Origin: Planctomycetota bacterium
GTDB lineage: Bacteria > Planctomycetota > UBA1135 > UBA2386
NCBI GenBank assembly: GCA_016235155.1
Contig: JACRLW010000069.1
Span: 59,013 to 123,012, forward strand
DNA length: 64,000 nt
Reading direction: 5' to 3'
Under the pieces are notes generated by a model, which saw nothing but the letters and a program-made list of their open reading frames with translations, made no database searches and was not told the DNA's origin. Both the position numbers and the translations under genes were made by a program. Shown here piece after piece: positions 42,718 through 50,894 of this stretch (within the stretch, counting starts at the first letter, position 1; each line of letters opens with the position of its first letter).

Positions 42718-45645
42718 ATGGTCCCTTCGCCGATGGACAAGCAGATCACGCGTCGAACCGTTCTCCAGGTCGGGCCCGCCGTCGCGGGCATGGTGGCGTT
42801 CCCCTCCTTCTTCCGCGCGATCGATCCGGAGCCGGGTTCAGGGATCCAGGACGAACCCGACCCGGTGGGTGGAACCAACGTTCGCTGGCGGTTCGGTGTC
42901 TGTCAGAACTGCCACAGTCGATGCGGGTTGCTCGGCACGGTGGTGGACGGCGTGCTCGTCAAGCTCGACGGCAATCCGTACCACCCCAACAACATGGAGG
43001 AGGACGAACGGTTGGCCTACTCCACCCCGGCGTCAGTGGCAGCAGGAACGCGTGGCCGACTCTGCCCGAAGGGTCAGTCGGGCGTGCAGGTCCTCTACGA
43101 TCCGCTTCGCATCAAACACCCGTTGAAGCGGGTAGGTCCACGCGGCTCGGGCAAGTGGCAGGCGATCTCGTGGACTCAGGCGTTCTCGGAGATCGCCGCC
43201 CAGATCGAGTCCCTGATCCCGACGGCTTCACGACTGACAACCCTCATCGATCCATCGGTTCCGGAACTGGGTCCCATCGCCAATCAGTTGCTCTTTTCAC
43301 CCGGTCGCAGCACGGATGCCGAGATCATCGAACGGATCTTCAAGAACACCTACGGAACCGCAAACTATCGCCTCGACCACACGAGCATCTGCGAGGTGAG
43401 TCACCACGTCCACAACGAGTTGATGACGTGGGACGAGGCAGGGAACAAGGGGCGCAAGAGCCACTTCAAGCCCGACCTCGCCGAGGCGGAATTCGTGATC
43501 CTCTTCGGAGCGAACTACCTCGAGGCGAACTTCCCGATGCTCGCCGTGTCGCGGCGCACCGTCGGCATGAGGAAGCGAGGCGGCAAGCTGGCCGTCGTGG
43601 ATCCGCGGTTCTCGAACTCCGCGGCCAAAGCGAATTGGTGGGTTCCGGCGAAACCGGGCACGGATGCCGCCGTGGCGCTCGGCATCGCCTGGACGATCAT
43701 GAACGCGCTTCCGGCCGGCTCCGCCGCGTTCCTCAGCAATGCGAATTCGGCTGCCGCGACCGCGGCGGGCGAGAAGTCCTGGACTGACGCAACCCGCCTG
43801 GTGATCACGGCGGTGGCGGGGCCGGTCCCGGGCGGCGCTCTCGTCGGCGAGTACCTGCGGGTGCAGGATCATCGTGCAACGAGCCAACCCCTCAATGCGA
43901 ACAAGGTGGCACTGGTCGCGGGCGTACCGACGGAAATCGCCGGGGCAACAGTCGTGGGCAGCCTTCTCGGGTCCTTCATCTTCGACTCCACGAACAGCGA
44001 ACTGCCCGCCGGTGCGACCATCACAGCGAAGACCGTCTACCAGATCCTCAAGGAGCGGGTCTACGACGGGAAGTCGGTCTCCTACTACGCGGACATCGCC
44101 GGTGTCGAGCCGGCGACCCTCGTGGCCATCGCCAACGAGTTCATGGCCCACGGGAAGAAGTCGGTCGCCAATCACTACCGCGGCACGGTGCAACATACCA
44201 ACGGCCTGTTCTCCGCCGGGGCGGTGCAACTCCTCAACATGCTTGCCGGCAACTTCGACTGGAAGGGCGGCTATGCCGTCGGTGGCGGCAGCTACTCGTA
44301 CGACACCGGCATGAAGGGATCCGGCTACTCGCCGGTCGGTCCGCGCATGGACCGCACCAAGGTCTCAGCAAGCTTCTATCCAGGGCTCGTTGCGGCGCAC
44401 CCACAACGATACTCGTGGCCGGCGCAGCGCCCGTGGTTCCCGTTCGGCACGCACGGCAACTACCAGGAGGTCATTCCGAGCGTCGGCCAGGGGTACCCGT
44501 ATCCCGCCAAGGTGCTGATTACGTACTGGAATGCCTGGCCGTATTCGACGCCGGCACTGAGAACCACCTTCGAGCAGACGGTCGGCGACTTGACGAAGAT
44601 TCCGCTCTTCGTGGCCATCGACAAGGACATGGGCGAGGTCAGCAGTTGGGCCGACTACGTCCTGCCCGACACCTCCTATGTCGAGAAGTGGTCTTTCCCC
44701 GGCATGACGCCGACCATTCTCACCAAGGCCACGTCCTTGCGCGAGCCCCTCGTGGGCTCCTTCGACGGAAGGGCATGGGACGCACCGTTCGACTTCGACG
44801 GGGTCAATGACTACACGCCGGTCCACCCGGACACGAAGATGTTCGAGGACATCCTCATCGGCCTCATGCGGGCGCTGGGGTTGAGCACCGATATCGCCGG
44901 CACGCCGCTCCCCGCGAACGCGTGGGCGCACGTGAAGGTCGGGATCCGAAACCTGGCGAATGGTACGGGAAAGTCCGTTCAGGAGGTGATCGAGAAGGGC
45001 GGTGTCTTCGAGGACCCTGGCAATTCCTACAACGGCAACTACCTGAAGTACGCCTACGGGAACGAGCTGAAGCTCTGGAGTGAACAGCTAGCGCGCGTCC
45101 TGGACAGCATGGGGAATGGTGTGACGCGATTCGATGGCCTGATGCCGCACTTCGAACCCATTGCGGACGTCCGCGGCAACCCAGTCGACGACCACGCCTA
45201 CCCCCTGCAACTCATCACCTACAAGTCGGTCGTGCATGCGCAGGCGCGCACGGTGGCCCTGCCCTGGCTCACGGGCATCCTCCACGAGAACTTCGTGGAG
45301 ATGAACCCGGCGGACGCTGCCGCGCTACGCCTCGAGCATCTCGACCGGGTGCGCATCTCTTCGGCGTCCTCGCCCGCGGGTCTCGAGAGTCGCGTCAAAG
45401 TGACGGCCGGCGTGCGACCGGGCGTGGTCGCGGTCAGTCACCACTTCGGTCACTGGCAGATGGGTGCCGCCGGCCGTACGGAGGACGGCGTCGACGCCCC
45501 GAGGGACCCGATCCGGGGGCACGGAATCCAGGTGAACCAGATCATGCGAGTGGACCCCCATCTTGGTGACGTGGCGCTGCAAGACAAGATCGGCTGCAGC
45601 GTCTCCTTCAACGACACGCGAGTGAAAGTCGAGAAGCTCAGCTGA
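42718..45645 (+). CDS. TtrA-like molybdopterin oxidoreductase catalytic subunit, Tat-exported
   Basis: 975 residues of the DMSO-reductase superfamily. A Tat motif (TRRTVLQVGPAVAGM) starts near residue 12. The [4Fe-4S] motif is Cys62-x2-Cys65-x3-Cys69 with Cys116 in GRLCPKGQ; Cys225 in DHTSICEVSH is the candidate Mo ligand. Several stretches echo tetrathionate reductase TtrA: EKSWTDATRLVI, YPLQLITYKS, and near the C-terminus SHHFGHWQMGAAG with DAPRDPIRGHGIQVNQ. Tetrathionate, thiosulfate, arsenate or selenate are therefore candidate substrates; sequence alone does not choose. GGAG lies six bases before the ATG at 42718. It is followed 11 bases later by the ferredoxin subunit. Confidence 0.85.
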   Translation: MVPSPMDKQITRRTVLQVGPAVAGMVAFPSFFRAIDPEPGSGIQDEPDPVGGTNVRWRFGVCQNCHSRCGLLGTVVDGVLVKLDGNPYHPNNMEEDERLAYSTPASVAAGTRGRLCPKGQSGVQVLYDPLRIKHPLKRVGPRGSGKWQAISWTQAFSEIAAQIESLIPTASRLTTLIDPSVPELGPIANQLLFSPGRSTDAEIIERIFKNTYGTANYRLDHTSICEVSHHVHNELMTWDEAGNKGRKSHFKPDLAEAEFVILFGANYLEANFPMLAVSRRTVGMRKRGGKLAVVDPRFSNSAAKANWWVPAKPGTDAAVALGIAWTIMNALPAGSAAFLSNANSAAATAAGEKSWTDATRLVITAVAGPVPGGALVGEYLRVQDHRATSQPLNANKVALVAGVPTEIAGATVVGSLLGSFIFDSTNSELPAGATITAKTVYQILKERVYDGKSVSYYADIAGVEPATLVAIANEFMAHGKKSVANHYRGTVQHTNGLFSAGAVQLLNMLAGNFDWKGGYAVGGGSYSYDTGMKGSGYSPVGPRMDRTKVSASFYPGLVAAHPQRYSWPAQRPWFPFGTHGNYQEVIPSVGQGYPYPAKVLITYWNAWPYSTPALRTTFEQTVGDLTKIPLFVAIDKDMGEVSSWADYVLPDTSYVEKWSFPGMTPTILTKATSLREPLVGSFDGRAWDAPFDFDGVNDYTPVHPDTKMFEDILIGLMRALGLSTDIAGTPLPANAWAHVKVGIRNLANGTGKSVQEVIEKGGVFEDPGNSYNGNYLKYAYGNELKLWSEQLARVLDSMGNGVTRFDGLMPHFEPIADVRGNPVDDHAYPLQLITYKSVVHAQARTVALPWLTGILHENFVEMNPADAAALRLEHLDRVRISSASSPAGLESRVKVTAGVRPGVVAVSHHFGHWQMGAAGRTEDGVDAPRDPIRGHGIQVNQIMRVDPHLGDVALQDKIGCSVSFNDTRVKVEKLS

Positions 45646-45656
45646 AGGTATCAACC

Positions 45657-46220
45657 ATGGCGCAGCTCGGATGGGTCATCGATCTCACTCTCTGCATCGG
45701 CTGCCACGCCTGTGCCGTAGCATGCAAGGCAGAGAACAACACGGCACCGCAGACGTCGCCGACTCCGATGCGGAACGGGCGCCCGATCACCGTCGACTGG
45801 CGACGAGTCATACAGTCCGAGCGGGGTGCGTACCCTGCGCCGAGCCGTACGTCGGTGACCATGGCTTGCAACCACTGCACCGATCCGGCCTGCATCAAGG
45901 CATGTCCGGTGGATGCCATCTCCAAGAGAGAGTCGGACGGGATCGTGTTGATCGACCAGGCCAAGTGCATCGGATGCAAGTACTGCATCTGGGCGTGTCC
46001 ATACTCCGCTCCGCAGTTCAACGGCGAGACGGGAAAGGTCGAGAAGTGCACGATGTGCGTTCACCGGATGGATGCAGGTCTGCAACCGGCCTGTGTCACG
46101 ACTTGCCCTGGCCGCGCGTTGCGTCTCGAGAATTTCGACCCGTCGCGCAGCGGCGAGAACTCGCCCATCGGCTACGCGGCGGCGAAGTACACGACACCCT
46201 CGGTCCGGTTCGTCCCGTGA
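45657..46220 (+). CDS. Four-cluster [4Fe-4S] ferredoxin subunit (TtrB/DmsB-like)
   Basis: 187 residues with sixteen cysteines in the DmsB/NrfC/TtrB pattern: CIGCHACAVACK, then CNHCTDPACIKACP, CIGCKYCIWACP and CTMCVHRMDAGLQPACVTTCP. It wires electrons between the quinol or cytochrome side and the molybdenum subunit. It has no Tat signal of its own, so it probably co-exports with the catalytic subunit by piggy-back, as in DMSO reductase-type complexes. Its stop overlaps the GTG of the chaperone gene (GTGA at 46217-46220). Confidence 0.92.
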   Translation: MAQLGWVIDLTLCIGCHACAVACKAENNTAPQTSPTPMRNGRPITVDWRRVIQSERGAYPAPSRTSVTMACNHCTDPACIKACPVDAISKRESDGIVLIDQAKCIGCKYCIWACPYSAPQFNGETGKVEKCTMCVHRMDAGLQPACVTTCPGRALRLENFDPSRSGENSPIGYAAAKYTTPSVRFVP

Positions 46221-46873
46221 CGCCAATCGATCGGGCCGAACTCCGGTCGGCGATCTATGGGACTCTGGCGCTCGCATTCCATGGGGCCGACCCCCGCGAA
46301 GTGCTCCATCGTGCTGGCAGACTCGGACGCACGGCGCGGGCTATCGGAGAGTGCGCGCTTGCCGACGCCCTCGAGACTTGGGCGAAACTCGCGCAGGGGG
46401 AGTCCGTCGAATCAGTGACTCAGGACTTCCACGATCTCTTCCTCGTGCCGTCGGACAAGTACGTGACGCCTCACGAGTCCGCATACGCAGACCGACCCTC
46501 GGATCCGGGAGTCGGTGGGCTGAAGACGATGAATGGTGTCGTGGCGGCTGCAGTCCAGCGCTTCTATCGGCGTGTGGGGCTCGCCATCGCGCCGGATTAC
46601 ACGGAGTCGCCGGACTTCGCAGGACTCGAGATGGCCTGCATGGAGTACCTCTGTGCCCTGGAGGCCCGCCATCCAAGCTGCGAAGACCGTGAGAGAGCGG
46701 ACGCGAACCGGAGCGCGCAGTCCATGTTCCTCGAGGAGCACCTCGTACGCTGGATCCCATCGCTGTGCCGGCGGATGACGGAAGTGGCGGAAACGCGTTT
46801 CCACGTCGGACTCGCGAGAGCAACTGCGGCGATCGTCGAGGCCGAGGAGAAGGCGTCGGACGTCCGGTCGTGA
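46217..46873 (+). CDS. TorD/DmsD-family molybdoenzyme chaperone
   Basis: 218 residues, all-helical by composition, with no signal peptide. The pattern VTQDFHDLFLVPSDKYVTPHESAY matches the conserved E/D-x-x-x-L-F-x-x-P...PHESVY region of TorD-like chaperones. These bind the Tat signal of a molybdoenzyme and hold it until the cofactor is inserted. The gene is within the same transcript, overlapping the ferredoxin subunit by four bases and the polyferredoxin by four. Start is the GTG at 46217, set by these overlaps. Confidence 0.85.
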   Translation: MTPIDRAELRSAIYGTLALAFHGADPREVLHRAGRLGRTARAIGECALADALETWAKLAQGESVESVTQDFHDLFLVPSDKYVTPHESAYADRPSDPGVGGLKTMNGVVAAAVQRFYRRVGLAIAPDYTESPDFAGLEMACMEYLCALEARHPSCEDRERADANRSAQSMFLEEHLVRWIPSLCRRMTEVAETRFHVGLARATAAIVEAEEKASDVRS

Positions 46874-48411
46874 GCGACATCGTCCTGGCAAGGGACTTGG
46901 TCTGGGACGCGGACCTCTGCGCTGCGGGCCGCTTCTCGAGATCCGGATGTTCGCTTTGTGTCGAGTCCTGCCCGCGGTCGGCCATCCGACGGGTGCCGGG
47001 AGGGATTGGCGCAACCAGCGACTGCGATGGTTGTGGTCTGTGCATCCCAGCCTGTCCCACCGGCGCGCTCGACCAGCCTCGCGTTCGGAGTGCAACGCTG
47101 GGGCGACGCCTCGCGGGCGGCGCGCAGAATGGCCGAGTCTCGGTCGGATGCGCGAGCTTTCCGGTCGCTCCGAGCCATGTCCAGGTGTCCTGCGTTGGAC
47201 GCCTCGAGGATGCGAGCCTGCTCGAGTCGGTACTTCGCCACGGAGTCCGAGAACTCGTCCTTCACGTGGGGGCCTGTCAGACCTGTCCACGTGGTGATGC
47301 CCTCGGCCGGGTCTTGCCGAGGACCCTTGCCACGATCGAGGGTTTCCTGGCCGCTCTGGGCCGTGCAGCGGAGAAGGTCTGCCTGGACCACTCCTGCCCA
47401 GCGAGGGCGACTCCCACGCGAGCGAACGAGACCCGGCGGCAGTTCCTGGCCGGGCTTCTTGGGTCTCGCACGCAGATCTCGGAACCCGCGAGTCCACGGC
47501 GCAGCCGGAGAATGGCCCTGGTCGAGCTCTGGCGGGAGCACGGCGGAAGAGACGGGCGATCCGCGTGTGGAGCCCAGCCGGCAGCATCGCCGACGATCGA
47601 TGCATCCTGCTCGGGGTGCAACGTGTGCGAGCACGTCTGTGCCGCGGGCGCCCTGCGGCGCCGCGAGGACGACACCACGATCGAGATCCTTGCCGACGCC
47701 GGTCTTTGCACGGCGTGCGGGGCATGTGTCGAGGCCTGCTTTCAGCGGGCTATTCGGCTGGTCCCGGTAGCGTCGGCGGACAGCCGCGCGGCGAGCGGCT
47801 TCCGACCTCGCGTCGCTCTCCACAAACAAGAGTGCTTGCGCTGCGGAAGTCCGTTCGGATCGTCGCTGCAATCGGAGCCGTTCTGCCCCGGTTGCAGGGG
47901 GGACCCGCCTCGTGCCGGTCGCTCAGGTTCCTTGCCTCCGTGCTCCGAGGATCATGGGTCGGAAGGCCGGAGAATCGTCGCGGCCGCCCTCTTGGAACAC
48001 AGTGACGATTCGGGAGGCCGGAGGGCCCCAGCAAGAAGAGCGGGCGAGGCCTTCTTGGTCGTCGCGTCAGCGACGACGCCTGCAACCCGGATGGGTTGCG
48101 GCCTCGGCCGCGATGGGTCGGAATCCGGCGCCATGGCACTGGCTCAGTTGGCAGGCCAGGCCACCGGTGAGCTCAGCTTCAGGGCGAGCGTCGTCGGATC
48201 GAGGGTCCCGGCGAGGAACTGTGCGAAGCCGGGGAACCCGCTCTGCATGACGAAGCCGGGGAACGAGACGTCGAAGCGTCCACCGCCGTCGACGATGCCC
48301 GAACCGAGCACCATCATGAATGGCGACGTGATCGCGACCACGGCGAGCTCGCCCGGATTGCCCGCGACTCCGAACTCGAGGTTGATCGCCGCAGTCGGCG
48401 TCGGCAAGTAG
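46870..48411 (+). CDS. Polyferredoxin with four [4Fe-4S] motifs and a C-terminal zinc ribbon; C-terminus doubtful
   Basis: The 513-codon frame starts at a GTG overlapping the chaperone stop. Two N-terminal cluster motifs (CSLCVESCP, CDGCGLCIPACP), a middle region with scattered cysteines reminiscent of MvhD-type hydrogenase Fe-S subunits (CVGRLEDASLLESVLRHGVR, VGACQTCP), two more cluster motifs (CSGCNVCEHVC, CTACGACVEAC) and a CLRCG...FCPGC ribbon are visible. It would be a cytoplasmic electron-transfer protein for the molybdoenzyme system. After about residue 345 the sequence is featureless and the frame runs 268 bases into the opposite-strand secreted gene, across a hairpin-rich repeat at 48058-48117; a lost stop or frameshift near 47.9-48.0 kb is likely. 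Confidence 0.72.
   Translation: MSDIVLARDLVWDADLCAAGRFSRSGCSLCVESCPRSAIRRVPGGIGATSDCDGCGLCIPACPTGALDQPRVRSATLGRRLAGGAQNGRVSVGCASFPVAPSHVQVSCVGRLEDASLLESVLRHGVRELVLHVGACQTCPRGDALGRVLPRTLATIEGFLAALGRAAEKVCLDHSCPARATPTRANETRRQFLAGLLGSRTQISEPASPRRSRRMALVELWREHGGRDGRSACGAQPAASPTIDASCSGCNVCEHVCAAGALRRREDDTTIEILADAGLCTACGACVEACFQRAIRLVPVASADSRAASGFRPRVALHKQECLRCGSPFGSSLQSEPFCPGCRGDPPRAGRSGSLPPCSEDHGSEGRRIVAAALLEHSDDSGGRRAPARRAGEAFLVVASATTPATRMGCGLGRDGSESGAMALAQLAGQATGELSFRASVVGSRVPARNCAKPGNPLCMTKPGNETSKRPPPSTMPEPSTIMNGDVIATTASSPGLPATPNSRLIAAVGVGK
48058..48117 (+). repeat. Hairpin-containing dispersed repeat, copy 1 (tandem stem-loops between convergent genes)
   Basis: Two stem-loops in a row: GTCGTCGC-GTCA-GCGACGAC (48058-48077, perfect 8-bp stem) and GCAACCC-GGAT-GGGTTGC (48082-48099, perfect 7-bp stem extended by a wobble and a GC pair). 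Bases 48082-48117 are identical to the reverse complement of 63942-63977, and the similarity continues outward with few mismatches. It sits just before the secreted protein gene's stop at 48144, as a bidirectional terminator or intergenic repeat would. Confidence 0.75.
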
Positions 48412-49340
48412 CGCGGCGCGATGGTCAGCGTCGCCGTGTCCACGCGCACGTCGTTGACCTCGATCGACGCGGGCGATCCCGCCGAGAAGGTGCCGAGCAG
48501 CGTGTTCGAGCCGGTCAGCGTGGAGAGCATGACGCGACGCGACTGGGCCGTGCCGTTCATCCACAGGTCGCCGGCCACGTCGTCGTAGTCGACCCAGTTG
48601 AGATCGGGCAACGCCGGCACACCGGGGATGACGCTGACCGTGCCGCTCGCCAGATCGATGCTCTGCAGCGAGTTGTTGCCGGCGGTGCCGAAGCAGGCGA
48701 GGAAGACCGCGCCCAGCGGCATGGCGGGGTTCCGCACCACCGTGAGGCCGGCGATCGTGGTGATGCCGCTCGCGGTGCCGATCAACACCGGCGCGTCGTA
48801 GAGCGGGGGCGTCAGGCGCCAGACCTGACCGGCGACCGCGAGACCCAGGTAGAGGTCGCCGGTCAGCGGGTCGGTCTCCGCTGCGTTCAGCGTGCCGCTG
48901 AGACCCGATGCCGGGCCGCCGAAGATGCGCGTCACGGCGCCGGTGTTGCGATCGATGCGGAACACGCCGCCGGTCGTGCTGGGGGAGCCACCGACCGCGA
49001 GGGCGTGGCCGTTGACATCGAACGCGATCGCCGCCACCGACGAGATCGGCACGGTGACCGCGAGCGGTTCGGACACGATCGAACTTCCGGACAGCCGGGC
49101 GCGACGCACGGCGCCGCTCTGCCATGCGCCGAGCCAGAGATCACCGTCGATCGGGTCGATCGCGACGGCGTTGAACGACGGCAGGGAGGCGCCGGTGACG
49201 CGGGTCAGCAGACCAGCGCGATCGACGAACGCGAGCAGCGGGTTCGTCGTGGAGATCGAGCCGTTGACGGCCTGACCGACGGGGACCTGGCCGAAGGCAA
49301 CGGCGCAGAGCAGGGCGATGGCGACTGGAACCGTGCGCAT
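48144..49340 (-). CDS. Secreted beta-propeller-like protein with a C-terminal module
   Basis: 398 residues beginning at the ATG at 49338-49340 with a signal peptide (MRTVPVAIALLCAVAFGQV). Repeated units of about 45-50 residues (FNAVAIDPIDGDLWLGAW, ISSVAAIAFDVNGHALAVG, TLNAAETDPLTGDLYLGLA, NWVDYDDVAGDLWMNGT) suggest a six- or seven-bladed NHL/SMP-30-like propeller. The last 95 residues (YLPTPTAAINLEFGVAGNPG, FPGFAQFLAGTLDPTTLA) are a divergent member of the recurrent module. No catalytic residues are recognisable. The convergent polyferredoxin frame overlaps its 3' end by 268 bases, which I consider a fault of that frame rather than of this gene. Confidence 0.75.
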   Translation of the reverse strand: MRTVPVAIALLCAVAFGQVPVGQAVNGSISTTNPLLAFVDRAGLLTRVTGASLPSFNAVAIDPIDGDLWLGAWQSGAVRRARLSGSSIVSEPLAVTVPISSVAAIAFDVNGHALAVGGSPSTTGGVFRIDRNTGAVTRIFGGPASGLSGTLNAAETDPLTGDLYLGLAVAGQVWRLTPPLYDAPVLIGTASGITTIAGLTVVRNPAMPLGAVFLACFGTAGNNSLQSIDLASGTVSVIPGVPALPDLNWVDYDDVAGDLWMNGTAQSRRVMLSTLTGSNTLLGTFSAGSPASIEVNDVRVDTATLTIAPRYLPTPTAAINLEFGVAGNPGELAVVAITSPFMMVLGSGIVDGGGRFDVSFPGFVMQSGFPGFAQFLAGTLDPTTLALKLSSPVAWPAN

Positions 49341-49437
49341 GGTCGGACTCGACGAACTCGGCGTGCGCGGGTCGTGCGCATGTGCGATCAACCCGTGGCG
49401 TCGAGTGGACTTTCCTCGCGTCGCCGCCGCCGCGTCC

Positions 49438-50787
49438 TCATCCGTCGCCGAACACGGTCGCTTGCAACCCGACGTGGATCGCGATCGACGCGGCGTAACC
49501 CAGCGCGATCACCGGTGTCCATCTGAGGTGCCGGCCGAAGGTGTAGTGACCGGGTGCCGAGCCGAGCAGGCCGACGCCTGCCGCCGATCCCACGGAGAGC
49601 AACGAACCGCCGACGCCCGTGGTCAGGGTGACGAGGAGCCAGTCGGAGGTGCCCATCGTCGGGTCCATCGTGAGGACCGCGAACATCACCGGCACGTTGT
49701 CGACGATCGCCGAGAGGAGGCCGATCAGCGTGTTCGCCCAGAGCGGGCCGGCGCCGTCGTAGAACGCGTGCGATGCCGCCGCGAGGTAGCCGAACTCGCT
49801 GAGGCCGCCGACGCACATGATCACGCCGAAGAAGAACAGCAGGGTGTCCCACTCCACGTCACGGATGTGCTTGAAGACGTCGCTCGCCTCGTCGGTGTCC
49901 TCGTGCCGGCCGCTCGACGAGTTCCGCCCGTTGCGCTGCCGATGCGATTCGTAGTAGCCGAAGAAGAGCAGGTAGCCGAGCCCGAGCATCATCCCGAGGA
50001 AGGGCGGGAGGTGGAGCACGGCGTGGAAGAGGACGGCCGTCGCGATGGTGAGGAGGAACAACACCACCAGGGTGATCGCGCCGCGTTCCGGTCGCACCAC
50101 CTCGCGAACCGTCTCGGGTCGCGTCGACGGGATGCTCGCGCCCATCAGCACCGCCGGGATCAGCCAGTTCGCCAGCGACGGGAGGAACAGCTCGAGGAAG
50201 CGCTGTGTCTCCGCCTTCCCCGCCTCCCAGACCATCAGCGTCGTGATGTCGCCGAAGGGCGAGAACGCGCCGCCCGCGTTCGCGGCGACGACGATGTTCG
50301 TGCACGCGGTACCGATGAAGACCGCGTTGGCGCCGCCGACCTTGATCACGACCGCGCCCATCACCAGCGCGGTCGTCAGGTTGTCGGCGATCGGCGACAG
50401 GCAGAAGGCGGCGAGGCCAGTCAACCAGAACACCGTGCGCAGCGAGAAGCCGCGGTTCACGAGCCAGGCCCGCAGCGCCCCGAACACCTTCCGGTCGTCG
50501 ATCGCGCTGATGTAGGTCATCGCGACCACCAGGAAGAGGAAGAGCTTGGCGTACTCCGCGATGTGGTGGTCGACGAAGGCCTGGACGCGGTCACCGCCCT
50601 CGGACCCGTACGCCAGTGCAACGAGGATCCAGATCAACGCCGCGCCGACGATCACCGGCTTGGACTTGCGGAGGTGGAGGACGTCCTCGAGCACCACGGC
50701 GCCGTACGCGAGCACGAAGACGGCGAGCGCGGTGATCCCGAGCGGCGTGCTCGACAGATCAGCGCCTTCGATCGGGACGAACGGCAT
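49438..50787 (-). CDS. nhaD: NhaD-type sodium/proton antiporter
   Basis: 449 residues with eleven to thirteen hydrophobic helices. Signature stretches for the NhaD branch of the ion transporter superfamily are LSPIADNLTTALVMGAVV, NIVVAANAGGAFSPFGDITT and WDTLLFFFGVIMCVGGLSEF, and IVDNVPVMFAVL near the C-terminus repeats the N-terminal D-N motif. It exports Na+ in exchange for protons, as expected in a marine or alkaline setting. The start at the ATG 50785-50787 avoids an arginine/proline-rich upstream stretch. It is separated by about 100 bases from flanking genes on the same strand. Confidence 0.88.
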   Translation of the reverse strand: MPFVPIEGADLSSTPLGITALAVFVLAYGAVVLEDVLHLRKSKPVIVGAALIWILVALAYGSEGGDRVQAFVDHHIAEYAKLFLFLVVAMTYISAIDDRKVFGALRAWLVNRGFSLRTVFWLTGLAAFCLSPIADNLTTALVMGAVVIKVGGANAVFIGTACTNIVVAANAGGAFSPFGDITTLMVWEAGKAETQRFLELFLPSLANWLIPAVLMGASIPSTRPETVREVVRPERGAITLVVLFLLTIATAVLFHAVLHLPPFLGMMLGLGYLLFFGYYESHRQRNGRNSSSGRHEDTDEASDVFKHIRDVEWDTLLFFFGVIMCVGGLSEFGYLAAASHAFYDGAGPLWANTLIGLLSAIVDNVPVMFAVLTMDPTMGTSDWLLVTLTTGVGGSLLSVGSAAGVGLLGSAPGHYTFGRHLRWTPVIALGYAASIAIHVGLQATVFGDG

Positions 50788-50894
50788 GTCGAATGGTGGC
50801 CGTGGGCGGTTCTGGGGACGGCGAGGGGGCGGGCAGGATCGGCCTCGTCCGTCGCTCGCACAAGACGAGTTCGCCGGGCGGCGGACGGTTTCCT

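Noticed and set aside
48082..48099. GCAACCC-GGAT-GGGTTGC as a simple Rho-independent terminator
   Set aside because: No T-run on either strand and the element is repeated elsewhere in a coding frame, so a dispersed repeat is the better description.
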